From Natronolimnohabitans sp. A-GB9 (lineage in GTDB: Archaea; Halobacteriota; Halobacteria; Halobacteriales; Natrialbaceae), in contig NZ_JAVDDV010000020.1 of the NCBI RefSeq assembly GCF_030848565.1, forward strand, positions 1 through 60,070: a stretch of DNA of 60,070 nt, given 5' to 3'. The notes below the pieces were generated by a model that saw only the letters and a list, made by a program, of their open reading frames with translations, was not told where the DNA came from and did no database searches. Positions 34,231-43,671 of this stretch are shown piece after piece; within the stretch, counting starts at the first letter, position 1; the number at the start of each line of letters is the position of its first letter. The translations under genes were made by a program, and so were the position numbers.

Positions 34231-34929
34231 ATGGAGTTCGACGAGTGGGAACCGGTCTACGAGGCGATCCTCGAGGATTTCGGCTACGATCGAAGCGGCG
34301 ACGAGCGAGCGCGTGACGTCCTGGCGTCGCTGACCGACGGGTTCGACCTCGGGCGACTCTCGGGACTTCGTGACGCGACAGTCGCGGTCGCCGGCGCCGG
34401 CCCGTCCCTCGAGACCGACGCCGATCTCGAGCGAGCGCGGTCGGCAGACGCCGTCGTCGCGGCTTCGACGGCCGTCGATACGCTCGCCAAGCACGAGATC
34501 ACGGCCGATTGCATGGTGACGGATCTCGACAAGAACCCCGAAACGGTCCGTCGACTGACCGACGACGGCGTTCCGGTCGCGGTCCACGCCCACGGCGACA
34601 ACGTCCCCGCCGTTCGCGACGTCGTTCCGGACTGTACGAACGAGTCCGTCCTGCCGACGACACAGGCTGCGCCGCGTGGACCAGTCCGGAATCTCGGCGG
34701 CTTTACCGACGGCGACCGGGCGGCGTTTCTCGCCGACCATCTCGGCGCCGCCGAACTCGTCTTCGTCGGCTGGGATTTCGACGATCCGACCGTCGGTCCG
34801 GCGAAAGCACAGAAACTCGAGTGGGCCGAACGACTGTTGTACTGGCTCGAGTCGCGTCGAAACGGCCGCTTCGACGTTCTCGAGGGCCGACGCAGCGCGA
34901 TCGATACGAGCGCGCTTCCGCTCGAGTGA
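34231..34929 (+). CDS. mptE: 6-hydroxymethyl-7,8-dihydropterin pyrophosphokinase, MptE-like
   Basis: The 232-residue protein has the DUF115/MptE fold seen in archaea. Motifs include VAVAGAGPSLETDADLERAR, ADCMVTDLDKNPETVRRL, VAVHAHGDNVPAVRD and VFVGWDFDDP. MptE makes the pyrophosphate ester that dihydropteroate synthase needs, replacing bacterial FolK. Its position after folP supports a pterin/folate pair. A long upstream frame to 34114 covers the repeat-rich leader and is rejected; MEFDEWEPVYEAI is the natural start. Confidence 0.9.
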   Translation: MEFDEWEPVYEAILEDFGYDRSGDERARDVLASLTDGFDLGRLSGLRDATVAVAGAGPSLETDADLERARSADAVVAASTAVDTLAKHEITADCMVTDLDKNPETVRRLTDDGVPVAVHAHGDNVPAVRDVVPDCTNESVLPTTQAAPRGPVRNLGGFTDGDRAAFLADHLGAAELVFVGWDFDDPTVGPAKAQKLEWAERLLYWLESRRNGRFDVLEGRRSAIDTSALPLE

Positions 34930-34965
34930 GGGCGCTCGATCCTGTCATGCGGATCGCATCAGCGC

Positions 34966-35160
34966 TCAATCGATGTGGTACCGCGCGATCCCGGTACTCC
35001 CACAGGTCGGACAGACGGTCGCTCCCGACTCCCGTGTCGTTCCACACCGCCGGCACTCCTCGATGACGGTCGAGCTCTCGGTTCGAAACAGCACGGTCTG
35101 TAACGCGTTTCGCAGCCGCGACTGCGCCGCTTCGCTGTCGGATCCTCCCGTGACTCCCAT
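34966..35160 (-). CDS. Small zinc-ribbon protein (64 aa)
   Basis: The protein starts MGVTGGSDSEAAQSRL, a short helix, and continues to a zinc ribbon CRRCG / CPTCGSTGI (two CxxC pairs). It ends ARYHID. The start at 35160 is preferred to the longer frame because upstream residues are non-acidic and cross into the neighbouring gene. It resembles rubredoxin-like/ribosomal-type zinc ribbons seen in many small haloarchaeal proteins. No function assigned. Confidence 0.7.
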   Translation of the reverse strand: MGVTGGSDSEAAQSRLRNALQTVLFRTESSTVIEECRRCGTTRESGATVCPTCGSTGIARYHID

Positions 35161-35177
35161 GGCCGATTGCTCTATCA

Positions 35178-35220
35178 GTTCGTGTTTGGTTATTGTCTTC
35201 TTACCATGAATGACACGAAC
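35178..35220. promoter_or_regulatory. Inverted repeat GTTCGTGT...ACACGAAC around an AT-rich promoter
   Basis: GTTCGTGT (35178-35185) and ACACGAAC (35213-35220) flank a 27-base AT-rich stretch upstream of the zinc-ribbon gene. The dyad could be an operator around its TATA box, or a hairpin in the leader. Confidence 0.4.
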
Positions 35221-35329
35221 AGCTAGACGTATTCGCTCGCCCGCTGTCGACAGTAACGTCCGGTAGGAACCGATTACCGCGGCGATATCGACGTTTGAAC
35301 AGTCGGCAGAGCGCCTCGAGAACGCGTCA

Positions 35330-36313
35330 CTACTCGAGTGAACCGTATCGGTACGGATCGGTGTCGACGCGGTCGACGACGCCATCACGCTCGAGCCGTC
35401 GGCAGTGGGCGGCCGTTTCGCCGGCGCCGAACTTGACGTGAATCCCCTCGAGGTCGTCGAACAGGTCACAGGCGAGTTGCCAGGGTGTCGCGCCCACACG
35501 ATCCCCGTCGTCTTCGTGGGCCTCGAGTGTCCTGAGGACGCGTTCGGTCCGTTCGTGGTGGTGGTCCCGGATCGTCGCGATTCGTTCGTCTGCGATCGCG
35601 GTGCCGTGGCCAGGCAAGAGCCGTTCCGATCGGTCCTCGAGCCGGTCGAGCGTCTCGAGGAACGCGGTGAGGGGATCGGTCTCGAGCGACGGATCGCTGA
35701 CGGTTTCTGCGTTCGTTTCGGGTGCGAGCGTTCGGGTGTCGCTCCCGCCGACGTTGGGTGTGTAGGTCGGCAAGACGGCGTCGCCGATCAGGAGGTCGCC
35801 CTCGTAGGCGAAGGCGGTGTGGCCCAGCGTGTGGCCGGGCGTCGCGATGGCCTCGAGGCCCGCGATCCGGTCGCCGTCCGCGAGCCGTTCGACCGACGTG
35901 GTGTCGGGCATCGTAGAGGCAGTGTCGCCCGCGACGACGGCCTCGGCGAGGTCGGCTGGCACGCCCCAGCGACACATCGTCTCGCGGTCGCGCTCGAGGC
36001 GTCGCTTGCGTTCGGTCGCGTAGTCGGCGACCAGCGGCGCGTCGCCCGTGCCCATCGCGAGTGTCGCCGTCGCGGCGTCGGCCAGCCGGGGAGCAAGTCC
36101 CGCGTGGTCGGCGTGCCAGTGGCTGACGAGTACGGCCTCGAGGTCGGTCGGGGAAACGTCGGCACGCTCGAGGCCGGTCAGGAGGTCGTCCCAGGCATCG
36201 TCGGTCGGCGGACCCGGATCGACGACGACTCGCTCGTCGACGAGATAGGCGCTGTTCTGTCCTTCCGGTGTCCCACCGCCCACGCCGATCCGCTCGATGC
36301 TGTCGTCTGTCAT
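35330..36313 (-). CDS. Metallo-beta-lactamase fold hydrolase
   Basis: The 327-residue protein has metal motifs SHWHADHAG (HxHxDH), ATPGHTLGHTAF and LLIGDAVLP, then GHGTAI. That is the set typical of glyoxalase II, lactonase or LACTB2-type hydrolases. The C-terminal HTH-like stretch (HVKFGAGETAAHCRRLERDGVV) matches the LACTB2-like winged-helix tail common in the lactonase subgroup. Substrate unknown. It is separate from the rhodanese-lactamase at the window start and has no rhodanese domain. Confidence 0.88.
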   Translation of the reverse strand: MTDDSIERIGVGGGTPEGQNSAYLVDERVVVDPGPPTDDAWDDLLTGLERADVSPTDLEAVLVSHWHADHAGLAPRLADAATATLAMGTGDAPLVADYATERKRRLERDRETMCRWGVPADLAEAVVAGDTASTMPDTTSVERLADGDRIAGLEAIATPGHTLGHTAFAYEGDLLIGDAVLPTYTPNVGGSDTRTLAPETNAETVSDPSLETDPLTAFLETLDRLEDRSERLLPGHGTAIADERIATIRDHHHERTERVLRTLEAHEDDGDRVGATPWQLACDLFDDLEGIHVKFGAGETAAHCRRLERDGVVDRVDTDPYRYGSLE

Positions 36314-36444
36314 ACGTGACCGTTCGGCTCGAGTCCCGTTATCCCGATGGTTTCGAACGATGACTGGTCGCGCTAGCGACGGTCGAAAACAGGCGCCAAT
36401 ACGACGGGTCGTCCAAATCGCAGCTCGTCCGCGAACGGTACGTC

Positions 36445-37608
36445 CTAGAATAGCGCGTCGAGTTCGCCGCTCGTGTCGACGAGTGCGGCGGTCTCCTCCT
36501 GTGAGCGAGTTCTGACGTCTTCGGTCGTCTCCTTGGCCTCGACGGCGACCTGCTGGAGCTGGTCGATCCGCGGTACGTCCGAGACGCCCGAGAGGAGGAC
36601 GATCGCACCGACTTCGTCGTCGGTCGTCGGGTAATCGCCGCCGCGGATCTCCATGCTACCCGTCTCGTCCTCGAGCCACTGCCGGCCGCGCTCGAGTCCC
36701 TTTCGGCTCAGATGGTCGGACGAGCCAGTAGCCACCACGAGGCCGCGATCCGCGCTGGCGGCGTCACACGGAAGCGTGAGACGTCCCAGCGTCGCCTTGC
36801 GAACGAGACTCGTCAGACGAGTGGTCGCTTCCCCGTCGTCGATCCCGCCGTCGCCGCCGGTGAGCGACGAGAGGAGGCCGTCGCTGCTCGTATCGACGGT
36901 CTCGCTCGCGTAGCCGATCGTCGAGACGCCGCCACCCGAGAGCGTGTTGATGATCTCCGAGGAGTCGACGACGGTCTCGCCGACCGCGTCGCCGTGGCCG
37001 ACCTCGCCGGCGGCAAACAGCAGTCCGAATCGCTCGACGATCTCGCGGTTGATCCGATCGTAGCCGCCTTCGACGGACTCGCCGGCGCTGCGCCAGGCGT
37101 CGTTGTCGAAGACGAGGAGATTGTCGACCTCGCGGACGAACGTCCGGAACGACCGGGCCGCGTTGAGCGTGTAGATTCCGCCCTCGTCGGTCGCCGGCAA
37201 GACCCCGAGCCCGTAGACCGGCTGGGTGTAGATCCGCTTGAGATGTTTCGCGAGGACGGGCGCACCGCCGGAACCGGTGCCACCACCCATCCCGGCGACG
37301 ACGAGGAACGCGTCGATTTCGTGAGTCGGGATCTCGTCGATCGCACGCTGTATCTCACCGATATCGGACTCTGTGACATCGGCGCCGAGTTCGTTGTCGG
37401 CACCGACGCCATGGCCGTTGACACGCGCCTGTCCGACGAGAACGCGATTCCCGCTCGGGATACGTTCGAGTCCCTGCAGATCGGTCGTCGCGGTGTTGAC
37501 AGCGATCGCAGACGTGACGAACCCGCCGTCGATCGCGTCGTCGTACGCGAGGAACTGGTCGACGATCTTCCCGCCCGCCTGTCCAAAGCCGATGAGTGCG
37601 AGTTTCAT
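36445..37608 (-). CDS. cetZ: CetZ tubulin-superfamily protein
   Basis: The 387-residue protein starts MKLALIGFGQAGGKIVDQFL. It carries the tubulin/FtsZ GTP signature GMGGGTGSGGAP (about 110-121), with the later NTLSGGGVSTIGYA and VDNLLVFDNDAW stretches. CetZ proteins in haloarchaea polymerise with GTP and shape cells, for example in rod development and motility; this group differs from true FtsZ. The frame to 37734 is longer but the added N-terminus lacks acidic character and the family start is at 37608. Which CetZ paralogue is not decidable here. Confidence 0.92.
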   Translation of the reverse strand: MKLALIGFGQAGGKIVDQFLAYDDAIDGGFVTSAIAVNTATTDLQGLERIPSGNRVLVGQARVNGHGVGADNELGADVTESDIGEIQRAIDEIPTHEIDAFLVVAGMGGGTGSGGAPVLAKHLKRIYTQPVYGLGVLPATDEGGIYTLNAARSFRTFVREVDNLLVFDNDAWRSAGESVEGGYDRINREIVERFGLLFAAGEVGHGDAVGETVVDSSEIINTLSGGGVSTIGYASETVDTSSDGLLSSLTGGDGGIDDGEATTRLTSLVRKATLGRLTLPCDAASADRGLVVATGSSDHLSRKGLERGRQWLEDETGSMEIRGGDYPTTDDEVGAIVLLSGVSDVPRIDQLQQVAVEAKETTEDVRTRSQEETAALVDTSGELDALF

Positions 37609-37865
37609 GATGTTCTCCAGTGGCCACTTCCCGGCTGCCGGGATGAGCGCGATCGAACGCTCGCCGATCCGCCGGGAACCGGCGTCACTAACGGACCGTC
37701 GATGACTTGTCGTATCGTTATGACGTTCGTACACTGATGATAATCAGCTTCTACTGACATTCATAGATTACAATATTTCCCAGGCTCCGTCCGTCTCGAG
37801 CCCGCTCCCGGACGTATCGTTTCGGGAGTAAGTCCTATACGCTGTGGTGGCATAGCGACGGTCGT

Positions 37866-39626
37866 ATGGACGACGTCGGTCCCCCGACGACTCGGCGGCA
37901 GCTGCTCGCAGGGGCGAGCGCCGGCGCCGCCAGTGCCCTCGCTGGCTGCTGGGAGCGACTCTGGTCGGAGGCCGAGACGACTGGTCCAGAACAGATCTCG
38001 ATGACGATCAAGACCGTCCCGGCCGACGACGACGAACTCGCCGCGACGATCGCGAGTCAGCTCCGTGAGAACTACGAGGCTGCCGGTATCGACGCGACCC
38101 ACGAACCGATCGCAGAAGCGGAACTGTACCGGGACGTCCTCCTCGAGGGGGACTACGACGTCTTCGTCGCCCGCCATCCCGGCCTCGACGAGGCCGACGC
38201 CCTCTACGGCCTGTTGCACTCGCGGTACGTCAGCGAGCACGGGTGGCAAAACCCCTTTCAGCTCACTGACGTAGTGGTCGACGACGCCCTCGAGACACAG
38301 CGATCAGCCACCGTAGATCGCGACGACGACCTCGAGGAGTTGCTCGAACATCTGCTGACGACGACGCCGTACACCGTCGTCGCGTACACAGACGCACTCT
38401 GTGGGGCGGCCGAGGAACTCGACGTACCGGTGCCACCAAAGCGGCCACAGGACTACGTCCGCCTGCTCGCTCGTTCGAGCAACGACTCTCGGGACCGACC
38501 CCTCGAGGTCGGCACGTACGGTGAGGGGCTGACCGAGCGGCTGAACCCGATCGCCGTCGACCGAAGCAGACTCGAGGGGCTGGTGGACCTGTTGTACGAT
38601 CCACTGGCGCGGCAAATCGACGGTGACTACGTCCCCTGGTTGGCCGACGACGTCACCTGGGAGGAGGGGAGACGGCTTCGCGCCGAGGTCACACTCCGTG
38701 AGGGACTGACGTGGCACGACGACAAGTCGCTCGACGCCGACGACGTCGCGTTCACCTACGAGTTCCTCGGCGACACGTCGATGGGTACGGTCGACGGCGG
38801 CGTCCCCGCACCACGATTCCGGGACCGCCAGTCGCTGGTCGAGTCGGTCGACGTCGGGGACTCCCGGACGGTCACGGTCTCGTTTCCGGAGACGAGTCGA
38901 GAGGTTGCTCGCCGGGCGTTTACCGTTCCGATCCTCCCCGAGCACGTCTGGGCGGACCGCTCCGACGTCGTCGCGAACCGACGGACGGAGGCGCTCGCGA
39001 CCGACAACGACGATCCCGTCGGCTCCGGGCTGTTCCGGGTCGCCGACGTCACGACGGACGTCGAGATCGAACTCGAGCCGTTCGACGACCACGTCCTCCG
39101 GACCACGACCGATCGGCCGGACGTCCTCGAGGGATTCTCGCAGTTCGAGGGGATCAGGTTTCAGATCGCACCAAACCCTGGCGCGATAGTTGACGCGCTC
39201 GTCGACGGTGAGATCGATCTGACGACGGGCGAGCTCCCGCCGACGTACGCCGAATCGATTCGGGAAGCCGATGGGGTCACGCGCGTCTCAGAACCGACGG
39301 ACGCGTTCTATATGATCGGCTACAACAGCCAGCACGCCGAACTCGGTCATCCACACGTTCGTCGGGTTTGCTCGCAACTGCTCGACCGTGAACACGCTGC
39401 TACCGAGTTCTTCGATGGGTTCGCCGAACCGGCAACGACGCCGGCACAACTCGTCGGATTCCGTGACGATGCGTGGGACCGTGACGACGATGTCGACGAC
39501 ACGGAGCCGGAACTACTGGAGTTCCCCGGTTCCGACGGGGCGGCCGATCCCGGTCAATCCCGGGCGCTGTTCCGGGCGATCCACTACAACTACGAGGACG
39601 ACGTCTTACTCGAGTCTTCGGGGTGA
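37866..39626 (+). CDS. ABC transporter binding protein, oligopeptide/nickel family 5
   Basis: The 586-residue protein has a Tat lipoprotein signal (TTRRQLLAGASAGAASALAGC; lipobox cysteine about residue 29). It then has a solute-binding family 5 fold with LTWHDDKSLDADDVAFTYEFL, TVTVSFPETSREV and SRVSEPTDAFYMIGYN-like segments. Such proteins capture peptides, nickel or other solutes for DppBCDF-type permeases. No permease genes are next to it, so partners are elsewhere or it acts alone as a sensor. TATA-like CCTATACG lies before the start. Confidence 0.88.
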   Translation: MDDVGPPTTRRQLLAGASAGAASALAGCWERLWSEAETTGPEQISMTIKTVPADDDELAATIASQLRENYEAAGIDATHEPIAEAELYRDVLLEGDYDVFVARHPGLDEADALYGLLHSRYVSEHGWQNPFQLTDVVVDDALETQRSATVDRDDDLEELLEHLLTTTPYTVVAYTDALCGAAEELDVPVPPKRPQDYVRLLARSSNDSRDRPLEVGTYGEGLTERLNPIAVDRSRLEGLVDLLYDPLARQIDGDYVPWLADDVTWEEGRRLRAEVTLREGLTWHDDKSLDADDVAFTYEFLGDTSMGTVDGGVPAPRFRDRQSLVESVDVGDSRTVTVSFPETSREVARRAFTVPILPEHVWADRSDVVANRRTEALATDNDDPVGSGLFRVADVTTDVEIELEPFDDHVLRTTTDRPDVLEGFSQFEGIRFQIAPNPGAIVDALVDGEIDLTTGELPPTYAESIREADGVTRVSEPTDAFYMIGYNSQHAELGHPHVRRVCSQLLDREHAATEFFDGFAEPATTPAQLVGFRDDAWDRDDDVDDTEPELLEFPGSDGAADPGQSRALFRAIHYNYEDDVLLESSG

Positions 39627-39689
39627 GCCGACGACGACCGCGCTGAAAGAGTTAATGGCGCGCAGGCGCTACCTTCGAAAGAAACTCGA

Positions 39690-40556
39690 ATGGCACTCGC
39701 CGACGTCTTACTCGAACTCGCTTTCGTCGTGGCGGCGATGCTCGTGACCGCGACGCTCGTGATCGTCGGCCCGCGCCGCATCGTCGCCGCGGCCCGCGGG
39801 TTCCGGTGGCGTCTCGAGACGTGTCTGTTGCCGTTTGCCGCGCTCGTGGTCGTGCTCCTGTTGCGGTGGTCGACCCAGGACATCGTACGCCGCCTCGAGC
39901 GACGCGTCCTCCAGAACAACATTACGCCACAGCTATTTGCGTTCGACCAGGCGTTGTTCGAGCCCGTGACTATCTTGCAGTCGTTTCAGACCGAGGCGCT
40001 GACGTCGTTTTTCGTCTTCGTCTATATCTACGGCTACGCGTTCTTGCTGATCTTTCCCTTTATCGCGTACTTCGCACTCGAGGAGATGGACGAACTGTCG
40101 ACGCTCGTCCTCGCGTTTACCGCCAACTACGCGATCGGCCTGATATTTTATACGCTGTTTATCGCCTTCGGGCCGCGAAACGTCGATCCGATGGCTTTCG
40201 AAGGGCTGCTGTACGATGCCTTTCCACAGTCGGGCGCGCTCACCCACGAGGTCAACCAGAACACCAACGTCTTCCCGTCGCTGCATACCTCGCTCTCGAT
40301 GACCGTCTTCTTCCTCGCGTGGGTCACCCGTACGAAGTATCCGGTCTGGGTTCCCGTCTCGGGGGTTCTCGCGGTTAGCGTCGCCCTCTCGACGATGTAT
40401 CTGGGTATCCACTGGTTCTCCGACGTTATCGCTGGCACCCTCCTCGCGATCGTCAGCGTCTACATCGGCGTCAACTACACCGTCGAGGGGATCGTCGCCG
40501 GCGTTCGGGAGGTCGTCGCGTCGCGACTCGGCCCACCGAGTGCCGACGGCGAATAG
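39690..40556 (+). CDS. PAP2 family membrane phosphatase/transferase
   Basis: The 288-residue protein has about six membrane helices. The PAP2 catalytic segments are VFPSLHTSLSMTVF (motif 2, PSLH instead of PSGH) and STMYLGIHWFSDVIAGTLLA (motif 3, HxxxD). PSLH is typical of the inositol-phosphorylceramide synthase-like group, which moves a phospho-head group between lipids. A role in archaeal membrane lipid or glycolipid turnover is inferred. It starts 64 bases after the binding-protein gene and precedes the photolyase. Confidence 0.85.
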   Translation: MALADVLLELAFVVAAMLVTATLVIVGPRRIVAAARGFRWRLETCLLPFAALVVVLLLRWSTQDIVRRLERRVLQNNITPQLFAFDQALFEPVTILQSFQTEALTSFFVFVYIYGYAFLLIFPFIAYFALEEMDELSTLVLAFTANYAIGLIFYTLFIAFGPRNVDPMAFEGLLYDAFPQSGALTHEVNQNTNVFPSLHTSLSMTVFFLAWVTRTKYPVWVPVSGVLAVSVALSTMYLGIHWFSDVIAGTLLAIVSVYIGVNYTVEGIVAGVREVVASRLGPPSADGE

Positions 40557-40673
40557 CCGTCGGTCTCGTCGCGAGCGTGCGCTCGAACCGTCGATCCGAT
40601 GGCCCTCGAGGATACCTCCGGCGGCGGTCGCCGCAATCCAGACGTTTTCGACCCACGAGCCGTCAGTTCGGGC

Positions 40674-42083
40674 ATGCCGATCTACTGGCACCGCCGCGAT
40701 CTTCGTGGCCCCGACAACCGAGGGCTCGCCCGTGCGAGGTCGTTCGACGGGCCGATCGTCCCCATCTTCGTCCTCGATCCGACGATCCTCGAGCACGCCG
40801 CGCCCGTCAGGGTCGCGTGTCTGCTCGAGGCGCTCGCGGACCTCCGTCAGTGGTATCGCAAGCGGGATAGCGATCTGCTCGTCGTCCGTGGCGAAGCAAG
40901 CGCAGTGCTTCCGGAGCTCGCGGCCGAACACGGCGTCGAGACCGTCGTCTGGGTCGACGACTACAGCGGCCTCGCCCGCGGGCGCGACCGGGCGGTGACG
41001 GCGGCCCTCGAGGACGAGGGCGTCGACTGTGAGACCGTCCACGACGCGCTCCACCACGAGCCAGGCTCGATCACGCCCTCGACTGGGGGGAACCACTACT
41101 CGGTGTTCTCGTACTTCTGGAAGAAGTGGCGCGACCGTGAGAAGCGGGCACCCGTCGATCCACCCACCGACGGCGAGCTCGCAGCGGTTCACGGCGAGGC
41201 GCTTCCGTCCCTCGCGGAGCTGGGGTTCGACGAACCCGAACCGACGCCGCCGACGGTCACACGAGCGCGTGCACGCGACCGACTCGAGTCGTTCTGTGCC
41301 GACGACATCTATCGGTACGCCGAAAAGCGCGACTATCCAGCAGCCGAGGCCACGTCCCGCCTTTCGGTCCATCTCAAATGGGGTACCGTCGGCGTCCGGG
41401 AGGTGTATACCGCGACCGAGCGGGCACGGGAATGCGCCGACACGGACACGGCCCGCGAGAGCGTCACTGCGTTTCAGCGCCAACTCGCCTTTCGGGAGTT
41501 TTACGTCCACGTCCTCGCGTTCAACCCAGAGACGGTCACCGAGAACTTCGACGAGTACGAAAACGAGATCCCATGGCGTAACGATCGGGACGAACTCGCG
41601 GCCTGGAAGGCCGGCGAGACGGGGTATCCGATCGTCGACGCGGGAATGCGCCAGCTCCGTCGGGAAGGGTGGATTCACAACCGGGTCCGAATGCTCGTCG
41701 CCGCGTTCCTGACGAAGGATCTGTTGATCGACTGGAGAGAGGGGTACGCCCACTTCCGACGACTGCTCGCCGACCACGATACGGCAAACGACGTCGGCGG
41801 CTGGCAGTGGGCGAGTTCGACGGGGACCGACGCACAGCCGTATTTCCGGGTGTTCAATCCCGTCAAACAGGGCCGAGAGTACGATCCAGACGCCGAGTAT
41901 ATCCGCGAGTACGTCCCGGAACTCGCCGATGCGACGGCCGCGGAAATCCACGGTTGGCACGACCTCGAGCCCGAGGACCGGACGGCGATCGCCCCGTCGT
42001 ATCCGGCGCCGATCGTCGATCACGGGCGACGTCGGGAACGGGCTATCGAAGCGTTCGAACGGGCACGCGGGGAGTCGGAGTGA
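40674..42083 (+). CDS. Cryptochrome/DNA photolyase, class I
   Basis: The 469-residue protein starts MPIYWHRRDLRGPDNRGLA, the N-terminal antenna-binding motif. It has the C-terminal FAD-binding region with GWIHNRVRM, DWREGYAHFRRLLADHD and NDVGGWQWASSTGTDAQPYFRVFNP. These enzymes use blue light to split pyrimidine dimers. The C-terminal Trp-rich chain fits a photolyase more than a pure cryptochrome. The longer frame from 40599 adds 25 residues without family support. A CTGTC palindrome variant follows its stop by 15 bases. Confidence 0.93.
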   Translation: MPIYWHRRDLRGPDNRGLARARSFDGPIVPIFVLDPTILEHAAPVRVACLLEALADLRQWYRKRDSDLLVVRGEASAVLPELAAEHGVETVVWVDDYSGLARGRDRAVTAALEDEGVDCETVHDALHHEPGSITPSTGGNHYSVFSYFWKKWRDREKRAPVDPPTDGELAAVHGEALPSLAELGFDEPEPTPPTVTRARARDRLESFCADDIYRYAEKRDYPAAEATSRLSVHLKWGTVGVREVYTATERARECADTDTARESVTAFQRQLAFREFYVHVLAFNPETVTENFDEYENEIPWRNDRDELAAWKAGETGYPIVDAGMRQLRREGWIHNRVRMLVAAFLTKDLLIDWREGYAHFRRLLADHDTANDVGGWQWASSTGTDAQPYFRVFNPVKQGREYDPDAEYIREYVPELADATAAEIHGWHDLEPEDRTAIAPSYPAPIVDHGRRRERAIEAFERARGESE

Positions 42084-42098
42084 CCGCCGAGCTGCCTA

Positions 42099-42113
42099 TA
42101 CTGTCCAACAGTA
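42099..42113. promoter_or_regulatory. Near-palindrome TACTGTCCAACAGTA after the photolyase gene
   Basis: The CTGTC/GACAG motif with one changed base (CAACAG in place of CGACAG) lies 15 bases after the photolyase stop. Its flanks TA and TA match the perfect 15-base copy at 30612. Confidence 0.45.
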
Positions 42114-42213
42114 TCACTCGAGACGGCTACGAACGCCACAGAGAACGGCTGTAGTGGCGTTTTGTCAGTATGTCCTGTTGGCCACTACGTTTATCCGACG
42201 GTCCGGTGTAGCG

Positions 42214-42528
42214 ATGCGTATGTCCGCTTCGCAAGACACCTCGTCGTCCGATCTTGCCGCCCCAACCGAGGCGATCGTCGAGGCGATCGCCGCCCACGAG
42301 GGCGTCGACGTCACCGACATCGAGCCTCCGGCGTACGATCCGCTGTACACCGTCGTCAATCCCGAGGCACTGGACCGGCTGTTTCAGACGCCGGTCGATT
42401 CGGAGGGGGCTGTCCGTGTCGTCCTCGAGTACGAGGGATACGAGATCACTGTCGACAGCGACGGGGACGTCGAGGTCGTCGATCGGCCGCTGGCCGGTGA
42501 CTCGATCGACCGACCGCTCGAGGACTGA
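42214..42528 (+). CDS. HalOD1 output domain protein (104 aa)
   Basis: The protein MRMSASQDTSSSDLAAPTEAIVEAIAAHEGVDVTDIEPPAYDPLYTVVNPEALDRLF matches the HalOD1 domain (PF18545). HalOD1 is a small domain found alone or at the end of haloarchaeal signalling proteins and thought to act in signal output. A TATA-like CGTTTATCC about 20-28 bases before the ATG supports the start; ATG at 42220 is an alternative with little difference. No kinase or receiver gene is adjacent. Confidence 0.85.
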   Translation: MRMSASQDTSSSDLAAPTEAIVEAIAAHEGVDVTDIEPPAYDPLYTVVNPEALDRLFQTPVDSEGAVRVVLEYEGYEITVDSDGDVEVVDRPLAGDSIDRPLED

Positions 42529-42614
42529 GACGGTCGCTGTCCGTCAGCGCCGACGCAACCGCAGAACAGGTCGCAGCCGCGCCGGAACTGCCCTCCTGTA
42601 GTCCGTCCCCGCCG

Positions 42615-43583
42615 TTACTCGGCCCAGTAGGCCTCGCCGGGCTGCTCTCGGAAGAGGGCCCGCTCGAGGAGTTCGACGGCTTTTTCGAGCCCTTCCCGGG
42701 AGCTGGTGAGGGAGTCTTCGTGTTCGATGCTCAGAGCGCCGTCGTAGCCGACCATTCGGAGCGTCGAGACGACGTCCTTCCAGTGGTCTTCGCCGTGGCC
42801 GTAGCCGACCGACCGGAAGAGCCACGAGCGGTTGGGCTCGTCGTCGTAGGCGGTCGTATCGAGGACGCCTTTCTCGCGGGCCTGTTCCTCGTAGATCTTC
42901 GTATCTTTGGCGTGGACGTGATGAATCGCGTCGCGTTCGCCGAGATAACGGATCGCGTCGGTGATCGAGATCCCCTGCCAGTAGAGGTGAGAAGGGTCGA
43001 AGTTCGCACCGACTCGCTCGTTGGTCTCCTCGCGGAGGCGGGCCATGCCGTGGGGTTCGTAGACCAGCATGTTCGGGTGCATCTCGATGGCGACGTCGAC
43101 GCCGTGGTCGTCGGCGTACTCGGCGAGGTCTTCCCAGTAGTCGACGGCGACGTCCCACTGGTACTCGAGGGCGTCGTCGTGTTCGGGCGGCCAGGGGGCA
43201 GTGATCCAGTTCGGGACGTCGTCGTCGGGACCGCCGGCAGGCAGCCCCGAGAAACAGGTGACCGTCCCTACCTCGAGTTGGGCGGCGAGCTGGATCGCTT
43301 CACGAAGTTCGGTATCGGCCGTCTCTGCGCGTTCTTCGTCGGGATGGAGCGGGTTGTTGTGCGTCGCCAGCGCGCTGATTCGCATCTCGTACTCCTCGAG
43401 AAGGTTGTGAACCTCCTGTTGGGCGGCGTCGTCGTCGATATGCTCCGCCCGGGGGAGGTGGTCCTGGCCGGGATGGCCGCCGACGCCCGGTTCGATCGCG
43501 TCGACACCGATGTCCGAGAGGTACGCGAGTGCCCCCTCGAGCGATTCGTCCGCCAGCGGTGGGGTGTGTACGCCGATCTCCAT
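42615..43583 (-). CDS. Sugar phosphate isomerase/epimerase (AP endonuclease 2 fold)
   Basis: The 322-residue TIM-barrel protein starts MEIGVHTPPLADESLEGALAYL. It has EPGVGGHPG early and metal-site motifs including AIEMHPNML, GANFDPSHLYWQG, HVHAKDT and LSIEHEDS. Xylose isomerase-like TIM-barrel enzymes convert sugars or inositol derivatives. It is the last gene before a Gfo/Idh dehydrogenase and a sugar transport operon on the same strand, so it probably works on the imported sugar. The longer upstream frame to 43733 is not acidic and not used. Confidence 0.88.
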   Translation of the reverse strand: MEIGVHTPPLADESLEGALAYLSDIGVDAIEPGVGGHPGQDHLPRAEHIDDDAAQQEVHNLLEEYEMRISALATHNNPLHPDEERAETADTELREAIQLAAQLEVGTVTCFSGLPAGGPDDDVPNWITAPWPPEHDDALEYQWDVAVDYWEDLAEYADDHGVDVAIEMHPNMLVYEPHGMARLREETNERVGANFDPSHLYWQGISITDAIRYLGERDAIHHVHAKDTKIYEEQAREKGVLDTTAYDDEPNRSWLFRSVGYGHGEDHWKDVVSTLRMVGYDGALSIEHEDSLTSSREGLEKAVELLERALFREQPGEAYWAE

Positions 43584-43671
43584 ACGGGCCGGAACCACGG
43601 CACCGAAAATAAAACGGCGGCCAGCAACGCCCCAGTCGTCCCGCGACACGACGTTGGTATCGTGATATGCA

